From assembly GCF_031180965.1 (NCBI RefSeq), contig NZ_JAPSLH010000020.1:1-64000 (forward strand): 64,000 nt of DNA, read 5' to 3'. A program made the position numbers and the translations under genes. The DNA is from Chelativorans sp. Lineage in GTDB: Bacteria; Pseudomonadota; Alphaproteobacteria; Rhizobiales; Rhizobiaceae. The notes beneath the pieces are model-generated. The model worked only from the letters and a program-made list of their open reading frames with translations. It searched no databases and was not told where the DNA came from. Below, piece by piece: positions 36,362 to 45,454 of this stretch. Each line of letters begins with the position of its first letter. The stretch's first letter is position 1.

Positions 36362-36377
36362 TGGATAGCGCTAACCA
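36362..36377. promoter_or_regulatory. LacI-type operator O2
   Basis: TGGATAGCGCTAACCA matches O1 at 15 of 16 positions. It lies 63 bp upstream of the enolase-family start at 36441. Centres of O1 and O2 are 127 bp apart (about 12 helical turns), which would allow looping. Confidence 0.8.
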
Positions 36378-36440
36378 TCAGCGAAGGCGAGTTTGCGGCT
36401 TTGCCTGCTGGAGAGACCTTCTGCTGGCCAGGCGCCGCTC

Positions 36441-37628
36441 ATGAGGATCGCTGATGTCCGCCTACTGCTTCCAGCTGACTGCTCGTACTTCACCGACAGT
36501 GCGGCTTCCGAGGATATCGCGCAGCGCGGATGGGTCACGCGGCTCCAAGTTGCCAACCCAATGTCGACCTATCCGCAGTATGCAATGTCGCGGCGCAGCT
36601 GGATGGGGCCCGGGCAGGAGCACTATGCCATCGAGATCGAGACTGATACGGGCGAGGTAGGCGTCTGCGCCAACTACTACGGCGGCGCAATGGCCTGCGA
36701 GATCATCCGCGCTCATTTCAGGCGCTTCCTGCTCGGCCAGGATCCGTTCGACAGTGCCAAGATCTGGGACCAGATGTACCGCGCCTCGCTGCCCTACGGC
36801 CATGGCGGGCTCATCGGAATGGCCATAGCCGGGGTTGACCTCGCGCTCTGGGATCTGAAGGGAAAGCTTCTCGGTCAGCCGGTCTATAAGCTGCTTGGAG
36901 GAGCCACCAAAGACGACGGCATACCCTGCTACCTAACCACTCATTCGGACGCGGTCGGGCATTGGCGCGACAGCGGATTCCTGGGCGTCAAGATTGCTGC
37001 GCCCTTCGGCGCGGAGAGTGGGCGGGCCGGGGTACTCAAAATGGAGAAGCTCATCCGCGAGCTGCGCGAGACGATCGGCCCTGACAAGGAGATCATGATC
37101 GACTGCTACATGTCCTGGGGACACGAGTTCGCGCTCGCCGTGGCCGAGAGGGTGAAGAATTGCGGTGTAAAATGGTTCGAGGATCCGCTGCCGAGCGGCT
37201 GGGCCGCTGACGCCAATCGCGATTTGCGCAAGGCGCTAGTGCCCATCGGTCTGGCGAACGGCAACATGGAATTCGACCACCATGCCTTCGCCGGATTGCT
37301 GGAGGCGGGCGCAAGCTCGGTCATCCAGCCGGAAATCCATTGGTGCGGCGGCCTGACGGCCGTGCTCCGCATCGCCGCCTATGCAGAGCACCATCATGTG
37401 CCGCTCGTCCCGCACGGGCCCAACATCTATCCAATGCATCTCGTGATGGCCAATGCCGGCTCCCCCTATGCGGAGTTCGTCACCGGCGGCGACGGCACGA
37501 CGCTCGTCAACATCTTCGACCTGCTTCTGGACCAGCCGCTCCCCGTGGAGGGGCGCTACCACCTGCCGGACACGCCAGGATTCGGCGTGCGGCTGAACCA
37601 CGATCGGTTGAGGAAATACCCGTCTTGA
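36441..37628 (+). CDS. Enolase-superfamily dehydratase (rhamnonate dehydratase-like), copy 1
   Basis: 395-residue MR-subgroup protein. Barrel motifs: GVDLALWDLKGKLLGQPVY, LGVKIAAPFG (Lys), MIDCYMSWG (Asp), WFEDPLPSG (Glu), IGLANGNMEFD (third acidic ligand region), QPEIHWCGGL and VPLVPHGPN (His). The DCYMSW and HWCGG blocks recall L-rhamnonate dehydratase. ATG 36441 is used; a TTG at 36393 adds 16 residues without homology. First gene of the LacI-controlled operon. Confidence 0.88.
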   Translation: MRIADVRLLLPADCSYFTDSAASEDIAQRGWVTRLQVANPMSTYPQYAMSRRSWMGPGQEHYAIEIETDTGEVGVCANYYGGAMACEIIRAHFRRFLLGQDPFDSAKIWDQMYRASLPYGHGGLIGMAIAGVDLALWDLKGKLLGQPVYKLLGGATKDDGIPCYLTTHSDAVGHWRDSGFLGVKIAAPFGAESGRAGVLKMEKLIRELRETIGPDKEIMIDCYMSWGHEFALAVAERVKNCGVKWFEDPLPSGWAADANRDLRKALVPIGLANGNMEFDHHAFAGLLEAGASSVIQPEIHWCGGLTAVLRIAAYAEHHHVPLVPHGPNIYPMHLVMANAGSPYAEFVTGGDGTTLVNIFDLLLDQPLPVEGRYHLPDTPGFGVRLNHDRLRKYPS

Positions 37629-37656
37629 GACGGAAGCGCAGCAAAGGGAGGATGAC

Positions 37657-39402
37657 ATGAAGCGACAGACGATCCTAATCGGAGCATTGCTGCTCGGTCC
37701 CGCGGCAATGGCACATGGCCAGGAACTGCGCGAGGTTCCGCGCAACCGCACGCTGATCACCCAGGGTTGGGACTACTACAATCAGGTGCCTGCACCCTCG
37801 AACTACCATCCCTATATCAGCCCGCTGCAGAACATCCGCAATGTGCTGCACTACACGATCAATGAGGCGCTATTCTACACGAACCACCAGACCAACGAGA
37901 TCATTCCCTGGATCGCCGAGTCCTTCACCTACAACGATGATTTCACCGAGGTCACGCTCAAGATCCGGCCGGACGTGAAGTGGAGTGACGGCGAGGCGCT
38001 GACGGCGGAAGACGTTGCCTTCACCTTCGAGATGCTCAAGGGCGCCGCGCCCGACCTTTCCCTTTCGAGCACTATCAGCGAATGGGTTGCATCCGTCGAG
38101 GCGACGGACGCACAGACCGTGGTGCTGAAACTCAGCAAGCCCGGGCCGCGCTGGGCACAGGATACGCTCGCGACCGGTCAGGTGGACCGTTTCGCCGTCG
38201 TGCCCAAGCATATCTGGCAAGATCAGGATCCAAAGACCTTCAACAATTTCGACATCGCCAAGGGCTGGCCGGTGGGCACGGGGCCGTTCAAGCTGGTGAA
38301 GAGCGACGAGACCTCCGCCGTGTTCGACCGGCGGGACAGCTGGTGGGCGATCGACGCGGGATTGGCGGAGGCGATGCCGGCAATGGAGCGCATTCTCTAT
38401 CGCCCGGCAACCGCCGACGCCATGACCCAGCTCTTCGCCAACAGCGACATCGACATCGGTCGCGCGCTCAATGTCGGAAATCTCGAGGCCGTGATGGCGC
38501 GCAATCCGAACATCGTCTCATGGAACGAGAGCGGGCCCGTGTGGGGAACGAGCGCCGGCTGCACGTGGCGGGTAGTCTTCAACAACCAGGTTGCGCCGTT
38601 CGACAATCCTGCCGTGCGCAAAGCGATCGCCGCAGTGTTCGATCGCGAGGAACTGGCGGACTTGGCGTTCGAAGGATCGCAGCCCCCGGCGGTGCTTCCT
38701 TTCGCGTCCTATCCCGGCGTCGTGAAATACACCTCACAACTCGAGGAAATCATTCAGGAGTCCGGTGTTGCTGAACAGGATCTGGCCCGGTCGGAACAGC
38801 TTCTTACCGAAGCTGGCTTCAAGAAGGGCGCGGACGGCAAATGGCAGTTGCCCGATGGCTCTGCGTGGCCGATTACCATCACAGCGCATCAAGGCACTTC
38901 ACTGCCTCCCGTCGTTACCAGTCAGCTACAGCGGGCGGGCTTCGATGCGGTTTTCAAGGCGAGCCAGGACTCGGCTTATTTCGAAGCGTTGACGGCTGGC
39001 GACTTCCAGCTTGCAACGGCGACCGAATGCGGCAGCCTCTACGATCCGTGGCAAACGCTGCAGCATGTTCATAGCAAGTTTGCGGCGCAGCCCGGCCAGA
39101 AGGGCGTCAGTGTGCGGGCGATCACGCGCTACTCCAATCCGGAGATGGATGCGCTCCTCGACCAGATGGAAGCGCGTCAGCCTTCACCTGACGACGCCGA
39201 GTACATGGAGCTGGTGAAGTCCGCCACGCGCCTCATGCTCGAGGAGATGCCGCAGGTGACGTTGATCGAGGAACTGCACGCAATCACGTTCAACACCACC
39301 TACTGGACCGGTTTCCCGTCGGCGGCAGACCCCTATGCGGCGCCGTATATCGCTTGGAACGGCTTCGCGCTGGTGCGTGATCGGCTTAAGCCGCGCGAAT
39401 AA
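37657..39402 (+). CDS. ABC transporter substrate-binding protein (family 5, Opp/Dpp type)
   Basis: 581-residue SBP_bac_5 protein. Signal MKRQTILIGALLLGPAAMAHG. Family signature ITLKIRPDVKWSDGEALTAEDVAFTFE-type stretch (KIRPDVKWSDGEALTAEDV), then FAVVPKHIW, WPVGTGPFKL, and RKAIAAVFDREELA. Excellent ribosome site (GGGAGG). Despite the 'peptide' label, such proteins in rhizobial genomes often bind oligosaccharides, opines or glycosides; sitting between enolase-type dehydratases favours a sugar-acid conjugate. Confidence 0.94.
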   Translation: MKRQTILIGALLLGPAAMAHGQELREVPRNRTLITQGWDYYNQVPAPSNYHPYISPLQNIRNVLHYTINEALFYTNHQTNEIIPWIAESFTYNDDFTEVTLKIRPDVKWSDGEALTAEDVAFTFEMLKGAAPDLSLSSTISEWVASVEATDAQTVVLKLSKPGPRWAQDTLATGQVDRFAVVPKHIWQDQDPKTFNNFDIAKGWPVGTGPFKLVKSDETSAVFDRRDSWWAIDAGLAEAMPAMERILYRPATADAMTQLFANSDIDIGRALNVGNLEAVMARNPNIVSWNESGPVWGTSAGCTWRVVFNNQVAPFDNPAVRKAIAAVFDREELADLAFEGSQPPAVLPFASYPGVVKYTSQLEEIIQESGVAEQDLARSEQLLTEAGFKKGADGKWQLPDGSAWPITITAHQGTSLPPVVTSQLQRAGFDAVFKASQDSAYFEALTAGDFQLATATECGSLYDPWQTLQHVHSKFAAQPGQKGVSVRAITRYSNPEMDALLDQMEARQPSPDDAEYMELVKSATRLMLEEMPQVTLIEELHAITFNTTYWTGFPSAADPYAAPYIAWNGFALVRDRLKPRE

Positions 39403-39417
39403 CGCCACCGCAATTCA

Positions 39418-39446
39418 GGCCTGCCGGCAGCAAGGATCGGCAGGCC
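39418..39446 (+). other. Hairpin between binding protein and permease
   Basis: GGCCTGCCG (39418-39426) pairs perfectly over 9 bp with CGGCAGGCC (39438-39446), followed by CAAAA. Third case in this window of a strong stem after a binding-protein gene. Confidence 0.55.
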
Positions 39447-39479
39447 CAAAAGCGCAAAGCCGCTCTAACCGAGACAGAA

Positions 39480-40475
39480 ATGATCGCAACCTACATCATC
39501 AAGCGTACCGGAATGATGCTGATCGTGGTGGCGATGGCCCTGACGCTCAATTTCCTCATTCCGCGCGCCATGCCGGGTGATCCCGTGCAGACGATGATCA
39601 GCCAGATCTCGGCCCAGGGCGGGTCGAGCTCGAACATGCAGGCGATGGTGGAATCCTACCAGCAGAAATTCGGGCTCGACCTGCCGCTCTGGCAGCAATA
39701 CCTGAACTACCTCTACGGGCTCATGCGGCTCGACCTCGGATATTCGGTAACGCACTACCCCTCGACCGTGGTGGAGGTGATCGGCACCGGCGCGCTTTGG
39801 ACGATAGGGCTGTTGGGGGTGTCAACCGTAATCAGCTTCGCGATCGGTACGCTTCTTGGTGGGCTGATGGCCTGGCCCGGCACGGGGCGCTGGGTTCAGG
39901 TGATCGCAGTGCCCTTCCTGATGCTCTCCGCGATCCCCTATTTCGTGCTTGGGCTGGTGCTCCTCTTCGCATTCGCCATCGTCTGGAAGTTTTTCCCCGC
40001 TTCGGGCGGCTTTCCCTACAATCTCAACCTCGGGCTCAACTGGGCATCGTTTCGCGGCGTGCTCTGGCACGCCACCTTGCCGGCGCTCTCGATCATTCTA
40101 ACGACGATCGGTGCCTGGGCCATTTCTATGCGCGGGATGGTGGTCTCCGTGCTTGGAGAGGACTACATCACGCTCGCTCAGGCCAAGGGGCTGCCGCCGG
40201 CCCGCATCTTTCTTGCCTATGGGCTGCGCAATGCCATGTTGCCGCAGTTCACCCATCTCGGGCTCGCCTTGGGACATGTCGTATCGGGAGCCATCCTGGT
40301 GGAGGTGATCTTCGCCTATCCCGGCCTCGGATACGACCTCTACCAGGCCATACAGACCAACGACTATTTCGTCATCCAGGGCATCGTGCTCCTGCTGTCC
40401 GTCTCGATAGCCCTGACCATGTTCATTCTCGATCTGCTTTACCCGCTGATCGATCCGAGGATCGCGCTTCGATGA
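39480..40475 (+). CDS. ABC transporter permease (DppB/OppB type)
   Basis: 331-residue permease, six segments. N-terminal IIKRTGMMLIVVAMALTLNFLIPRAMPGDP is typical of the DppB family. The EAA loop is LGEDYITLAQAKGLPPARIF. Its stop overlaps the next ATG by 4 bp. Confidence 0.94.
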   Translation: MIATYIIKRTGMMLIVVAMALTLNFLIPRAMPGDPVQTMISQISAQGGSSSNMQAMVESYQQKFGLDLPLWQQYLNYLYGLMRLDLGYSVTHYPSTVVEVIGTGALWTIGLLGVSTVISFAIGTLLGGLMAWPGTGRWVQVIAVPFLMLSAIPYFVLGLVLLFAFAIVWKFFPASGGFPYNLNLGLNWASFRGVLWHATLPALSIILTTIGAWAISMRGMVVSVLGEDYITLAQAKGLPPARIFLAYGLRNAMLPQFTHLGLALGHVVSGAILVEVIFAYPGLGYDLYQAIQTNDYFVIQGIVLLLSVSIALTMFILDLLYPLIDPRIALR

Positions 40476-41344
40476 GCATGGCTGCTTCAATTTCCGCGCA
40501 GGGGAGGGGCCTGCGCTTTGTCACCCGCGAGCCGATGCTCGTGGGGGGAGTAGCAATCTTTCTCCTCCTGCTCCTAGTCGGCGTCGTCGGCCCGCTTCTG
40601 GTCGATACCGGTCTTGCCGAGATCGGCGCCGTGCGGGCCCGGCGCCCGCCGTCCGCCAAATTCTGGCTTGGGACAGATGGCCAAGGCCGCGACATGATAG
40701 CAGCCCTCGTCGTGAGCCTGCCGCAAAGCTTGAGGATTAGCCTTTTTGCCGGCGTGATCGGGCTCGGTATCGGCATCGTGCTCGGGCTCATCGCCGCTTA
40801 TTTCCACGGCTGGGTCGATGCGATCATCCGCACGCTCTGTGATGTGGCGATGACTATTCCGGGCATAGCCGTCCTGGTGCTTGTTGCAACCAATGTGCGC
40901 ATAATGACAGTGGACATGATCGCCCTGATCGTGGCTGGCATTGCCTGGATGCACCCAACCAGGACCATGCGCTCGCAGACCCTGTCGATCATCAGCCGGC
41001 CTTATATCGACGTAGCGCGGCTCAATGCCGTGGTCGGGCTGCGCCTTCTTGCGACTGAGGTTTTGCCCAACCTATTGCCCTTCATCGCCGCGAGCTTCGT
41101 GACGGCCGTTTCCTCCGCACTTCTGGCGACGATCGGGCTAGAAGCGCTGGGTCTCGGGCCGCAGAACGAGCTGACGCTCGGCGGCATAATCTACTGGGCG
41201 CACTACAATGGTGCGATTTTACGCGGCATGTGGTGGTGGTGGGGACCGCCGGTGGTGGTGATCGCGCTCATCTTCCTGTCCCTGCTCATGATTTCAATCG
41301 GCCTCGACAGAATCGTGAACAACCGTCTGAGCGCTGCCCCATGA
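40472..41344 (+). CDS. ABC transporter permease (DppC/OppC type)
   Basis: 290-residue permease. LGTDGQGRDMIAALVVSLPQSLRI is the family hallmark (GTDxxGRD). The EAA loop lies around IDVARLNAVVGLRLLATEVLPN. The start is the ATG overlapping the previous stop; the longer frame upstream is the wrong frame of DppB. Confidence 0.93.
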   Translation: MSMAASISAQGRGLRFVTREPMLVGGVAIFLLLLLVGVVGPLLVDTGLAEIGAVRARRPPSAKFWLGTDGQGRDMIAALVVSLPQSLRISLFAGVIGLGIGIVLGLIAAYFHGWVDAIIRTLCDVAMTIPGIAVLVLVATNVRIMTVDMIALIVAGIAWMHPTRTMRSQTLSIISRPYIDVARLNAVVGLRLLATEVLPNLLPFIAASFVTAVSSALLATIGLEALGLGPQNELTLGGIIYWAHYNGAILRGMWWWWGPPVVVIALIFLSLLMISIGLDRIVNNRLSAAP

Positions 41345-42321
41345 CGAGCACACTTGAAGTCCGGCATCTCCAAGTCGAGTTCCCGCTTGAGCGCGGCATC
41401 GCCCGGGCGGTGAACGATGTCTCCTTCACCTTGCATCCGGGCGAGCGCCTGGGCCTGGTCGGTGAATCCGGCTCGGGCAAGACCACCACTATCCTTGCCA
41501 TGCTGCGCCTTCTGGCCAAGCCCGGGCGGATCGCCGGAGGCGAGGTGCTGCTGGATGGCGAGGATCTGGTGGCAGCCACCGACGAAACGATGCGCCGTGC
41601 CCGCTTCTCGCGCATCTCGCTCGTGCCGCAGGGGGCAATGAACTCGCTCAACCCCGTTCTTCGCATCGGCGTTCAGTTCCACGACCTCCTGAAGGCGCAT
41701 GGCGCGTGGAAATCACGAGGTGAGGCGCGTGCCCACGTGGCGCGCCTTCTCGAGGCAGTCGAACTTGAGCCGGGGGTCGCCGACCTCTTCCCGCACCAAT
41801 TGAGCGGCGGCATGAAGCAGCGAGTCTGCATCGCCATGGCGATCGCCCTCAAGCCCAGCGTGATTGTGGCCGACGAACCGACGAGCGCGCTAGACGTGGT
41901 CGTTCAGAAGCAGGTGTTGCGCACCCTGGTGCGGGTGCAGAAGGAGCTTTCCGCGAGCGTTATCCTGGTTGGCCACGACATGGCGCTGATGTCCCAGTTC
42001 GCCCACACGATCGGCGTCATGTATGCCGGCCGGCTGGTGGAATACGGGCCGGTGCGGCAGGTCTTCGGCAATCCGCGCCACCCGTACACGAAGATGCTGA
42101 TTGCAAGCCTGCCCTCCTTCAGCCATCGCGGGCGCTTCCTCGGTATTCCCGGCGTGGCGCCGTCCCTCTTGGACCCGCCGCCTGGTTGCCCCTTCCACGT
42201 GCGTTGTCCTTCCGCTATCGCCGGCTGTAGCCGTGACTATCCCGGGGAATGGTTGGGGGAAGACGGGCACCGCGTGTCATGTCATCTGGTCACGGAGGTG
42301 CGCGATGTCCACCCTGCTTAG
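41341..42321 (+). CDS. ABC transporter ATP-binding protein (OppD type)
   Basis: 326-residue ATPase. Walker A GESGSGKTT, signature QLSGGMKQRVCIAMA, Walker B VIVADEPTSALDV. C-terminal oligopeptide/dipeptide transporter motif with the cysteine-rich CPFHVRCPSAIAGC. Starts at an ATGA overlap with the permease stop. Confidence 0.94.
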   Translation: MTSTLEVRHLQVEFPLERGIARAVNDVSFTLHPGERLGLVGESGSGKTTTILAMLRLLAKPGRIAGGEVLLDGEDLVAATDETMRRARFSRISLVPQGAMNSLNPVLRIGVQFHDLLKAHGAWKSRGEARAHVARLLEAVELEPGVADLFPHQLSGGMKQRVCIAMAIALKPSVIVADEPTSALDVVVQKQVLRTLVRVQKELSASVILVGHDMALMSQFAHTIGVMYAGRLVEYGPVRQVFGNPRHPYTKMLIASLPSFSHRGRFLGIPGVAPSLLDPPPGCPFHVRCPSAIAGCSRDYPGEWLGEDGHRVSCHLVTEVRDVHPA

Positions 42322-43147
42322 CGCCGACAATGTCACCGTGACCTTCACCGGTGGCACGCTTGGCCGGCGCCAGGTGAAGCACGCTCTCGACGGTGTCTCG
42401 CTGCAGATCGGCGAAGATCCGCCGGCGATCATCGCCATTGTCGGCGAGAGCGGCAGCGGCAAGACAACGCTGACGCGCCTGCTGCTCGGCCTGATGGCGC
42501 CGACCGGCGGCAGGGTGAGCTATCGCGGAAAGCTCCTGTCGGAGATGGACCGGGCCGAGCGCCTTACTTACCGGCGTGAGGTGCAGGCGATTTTCCAGGA
42601 CCCCTTCGCTGCCTACAACCCTTTCTATCGGGTCGATCGGGCGCTTTTGCTGCCGCTCCAGCGGTTCGGCCTGGCGCGCAACCGGGATGAAGCCTATGAG
42701 CGCATCCGCGAAGCCTTGACGGTGGTGGGCCTTCGTCCTGCCGAAACTCTCGGGCGCTATCCGCATCAGCTCTCAGGTGGACAGCGTCAGCGTGTCATGA
42801 TCGCGCGCGCCCTGTTGCTGAACCCTCGCATCATCATCGCCGACGAGCCCGCCTCGATGGTGGACGCCTCGCTGCGCGCCACCATCCTCGACACGCTCTA
42901 TCGCCTGAAAACGGAGAAGGGCATCTCATTGATCTATGTCACCCATGATCTGACCACCGCCTACCAGATCGCCGATCATGTGCTGGTGATGAACTCCGGA
43001 AAGGTGGTGGAATCGGGCGACCCGGATTCCGTGATTCTGAACCCGCAGCACCCCTATACCAAGAGCCTGATCAGTGCAATTCCTTCTGTCGATCCCGATG
43101 TGAGCTGGGGCCTTGACGACGATGCTCGGGTGACGGCGCATGGCTAG
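42305..43147 (+). CDS. ABC transporter ATP-binding protein (OppF type)
   Basis: 280-residue ATPase. Walker A GESGSGKTT, signature QLSGGQRQRVMIARA, Walker B IIIADEPASMVDAS, switch YVTHDLTTAYQIAD. It lacks the long cysteine-bearing tail of its OppD partner. Start overlaps oppD by 17 bp; its end overlaps the following oxidoreductase by 8 bp. Confidence 0.93.
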   Translation: MSTLLSADNVTVTFTGGTLGRRQVKHALDGVSLQIGEDPPAIIAIVGESGSGKTTLTRLLLGLMAPTGGRVSYRGKLLSEMDRAERLTYRREVQAIFQDPFAAYNPFYRVDRALLLPLQRFGLARNRDEAYERIREALTVVGLRPAETLGRYPHQLSGGQRQRVMIARALLLNPRIIIADEPASMVDASLRATILDTLYRLKTEKGISLIYVTHDLTTAYQIADHVLVMNSGKVVESGDPDSVILNPQHPYTKSLISAIPSVDPDVSWGLDDDARVTAHG

Positions 43148-44237
43148 CCAGGCGCCTATTCGCGCAGCGGTAATCGGCGCCGGCTGGTACGCGGCTCAGA
43201 ACCACATACCGGTGCTCGCCGCACGCGGCGACCTGGTGCTTGACGGCGTGAGCAGGTTGGGTGCGGAGGCGCTCCTGCGCGTGAAGGAGCATTTCGGGTT
43301 TGCCTTCGCGTCCGAGGATTATCGGGAGGTGCTCGCCCGGCGCCCGGATGTCGTGATCGTCGCCTCGCCGCACCACCTGCACTACCAGCATGCGCGCGAC
43401 GCGCTGGAGGCTGGTGCGCATGTGCTCTGCGAAAAGCCGATGACGCTCGATCCGCGCGAGGCATGGGACCTTGTCAAGCGCGCGGAAGCACAAGGCCGTC
43501 ACCTGCTGATCGCTAACGGCTATCAATATCTGCCAGGCGTGGAAGACCTGCGCCGACGTATCGCGGAGGGCGCGGTCGGACGTATCGAGCACGTGATGTG
43601 CAGCTTCATCTCGGCCACGCGCGACGTCTTTGCAGGCGAGGGTGGCCTGAAGTCTTGGGAAACTTCGTTCTTCAGGCCAGACAAGTCGACCTGGCAGGAT
43701 CCGGAACAGGGCGGCGGCTTTGCCTATGGGCAGATGTCGCATGCGATCGCGCTGCTTCTCTATCTCACGGGTCTGGAGGCCGGCAGCGTAAGCGCCCACT
43801 CCTTCCCAAACGACCGAGTCGATTTCTGCAACGCGGCGACGGTTTCCTTCGCCGGCGGCGCGGTGGGCGTGCTCAGCGGGGCGGCGGCGATGCCTCAGGG
43901 CAACCGCGCATTGCTGCGCTTCTTCATCACCGGCAGCGAGGGACTGCTTGTGGCCGAATTCGATCGCGACTGGTGCGAGATCCGTCGTTTCGACGGCGCA
44001 GCGGATGGTCTGGAGCTTGCCGACGGCGCCTGGACCTATCGCTGCGATGGGCCGGTAGATGCGCTCGTGGATCTTGCCAAGGGCTTTGGCCTGAACGCGT
44101 CGCCGGGCACAATCGGTGCGGCGACCGTCGACGTGATCTCCGCCCTTCTCCAATCGTCGCGCGAAGGCGGACGGCCGATTGCGATCGCCGGTCCACTCGC
44201 GCCGGAAAACAAACCTAGCTCGACGGGACCGCAATGA
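43140..44237 (+). CDS. Gfo/Idh/MocA family oxidoreductase
   Basis: 365-residue NAD(P)-dependent dehydrogenase. N-terminal VIGAGWYAAQNHIPVL, VIVASPHHLHYQHA, and EKPMTLDP with the catalytic-type Lys. Embedded in the operon by overlaps at both ends (8 bp with oppF, 4 bp with the next gene). Probably oxidises a sugar or glycoside hydroxyl before the dehydratase step. Confidence 0.91.
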   Translation: MASQAPIRAAVIGAGWYAAQNHIPVLAARGDLVLDGVSRLGAEALLRVKEHFGFAFASEDYREVLARRPDVVIVASPHHLHYQHARDALEAGAHVLCEKPMTLDPREAWDLVKRAEAQGRHLLIANGYQYLPGVEDLRRRIAEGAVGRIEHVMCSFISATRDVFAGEGGLKSWETSFFRPDKSTWQDPEQGGGFAYGQMSHAIALLLYLTGLEAGSVSAHSFPNDRVDFCNAATVSFAGGAVGVLSGAAAMPQGNRALLRFFITGSEGLLVAEFDRDWCEIRRFDGAADGLELADGAWTYRCDGPVDALVDLAKGFGLNASPGTIGAATVDVISALLQSSREGGRPIAIAGPLAPENKPSSTGPQ

Positions 44238-45421
44238 AGATCAAGTCAGTTCGCGCCTTCGCCATCAAGAACGAAATGGTCGGCGCGGCCTACCGCGAGG
44301 GGCAGGTGTCCGCGGGCGGCGCCCGGCGCGAGCCGTGGAACAAGTATGCCGATGTGGCAAGCCCGATGGACGGCTATGAACGGTTCAGGGGGCAGCGGTC
44401 GAAATGGCGGCCGGGCACGCCGGCCGTCGGCTGCCTGGTGACGGCGGACGACGGCACCACCGGCTTCGGGGTATCGCGCTACGGCAATCCCGTCATCAGC
44501 CTTATCAACGATCATTTGGCATCACTGCTCGTCGATGAAAATCCCATGGCAACAGACCGCCTTTGGGACGTGATGATGCGGATTACCTCCACCTACAGCG
44601 CCATGGGGATTGCCTCCCACGCCATAAGCGCGGTCGACCTGGCGCTTTGGGACCTCAAGGGAAAGCTGCTCCGCATCCCGGTCTACGAGCTTGCCGGTGG
44701 CCCGGCGCGCGAAAGGCAGGTCTGTTACGCTACGGGCAACGACACGGACTGGAACATGGAGCTTGGCTTCAAGGCGACCAAGCTCGCCTGCCCGCATGGC
44801 CACTTCGACCGTGCGGCGGGGCTTGCCAAGAACGAGGAACTGGTCGCCAGAACCCGTGAACTCATCGGACCTGACATTGAGCTTATGCTCGATTGCTGGA
44901 TGTCGGCAGACGTTGCCTATGCCGTGCAGCTCGCGGAGCGGCTTCGGCCCTATGGCCTCACCTGGATCGAAGATTGTCTGACACCGGAGAACATGGATGC
45001 TCATGAAGAGCTGCGCCGGCGGCTGCCCTGGCAGACGCTTGCCACCGGAGAGCACTGGTACACACCGCATCCGTTCGCGCAAGCTGCAGCCCGTCGCGTA
45101 GCTGACGTCTTCCAGCCAGACATCTGCTGGGCGGGCGGGTTCACCGCCTGCCAGCGCATCAACCACATTGCGGAGACGGCGGGCATTCCTGTCATCTTGC
45201 ATGCCGGCATGAACACGCCCTACGGCCAGCATTTCAGCCTGGCTGCGCCGAACGTGCCCTGGGGTGAGTACTTCGTTGGCTCCCCTCCCGGCGTGCCCCT
45301 CGAGCATGCCAAGGTTTTCCCTGGCATGGCCGTTCCCGAGAACGGCGTTGTCATTCCCAATGGCGAGCCGGGTTTCGGCTTGGGCCTCACCGAGGCCGTG
45401 CTGGAAAGCCTGCTTGTGTAG
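44234..45421 (+). CDS. Enolase-superfamily dehydratase (rhamnonate dehydratase-like), copy 2
   Basis: 395-residue MR-subgroup protein. Motifs: AVDLALWDLKGKLLRIPVYE, ATKLACPHG (Lys), LMLDCWMSAD (Asp), WIEDCLTPEN (Glu), ATGEHWYTPHPF (Glu with adjacent His), FQPDICWAGGFT and VILHAGMNTPYGQ (His). The GEHWYT and LHAG pattern is closer to L-rhamnonate dehydratase than copy 1 is. Two related dehydratases in one operon suggest either two stereo-isomeric substrates or successive dehydrations. Confidence 0.9.
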   Translation: MKIKSVRAFAIKNEMVGAAYREGQVSAGGARREPWNKYADVASPMDGYERFRGQRSKWRPGTPAVGCLVTADDGTTGFGVSRYGNPVISLINDHLASLLVDENPMATDRLWDVMMRITSTYSAMGIASHAISAVDLALWDLKGKLLRIPVYELAGGPARERQVCYATGNDTDWNMELGFKATKLACPHGHFDRAAGLAKNEELVARTRELIGPDIELMLDCWMSADVAYAVQLAERLRPYGLTWIEDCLTPENMDAHEELRRRLPWQTLATGEHWYTPHPFAQAAARRVADVFQPDICWAGGFTACQRINHIAETAGIPVILHAGMNTPYGQHFSLAAPNVPWGEYFVGSPPGVPLEHAKVFPGMAVPENGVVIPNGEPGFGLGLTEAVLESLLV

Positions 45422-45454
45422 GGCAGCGGAGCCAACGCGAGACGCGGTAGTATT

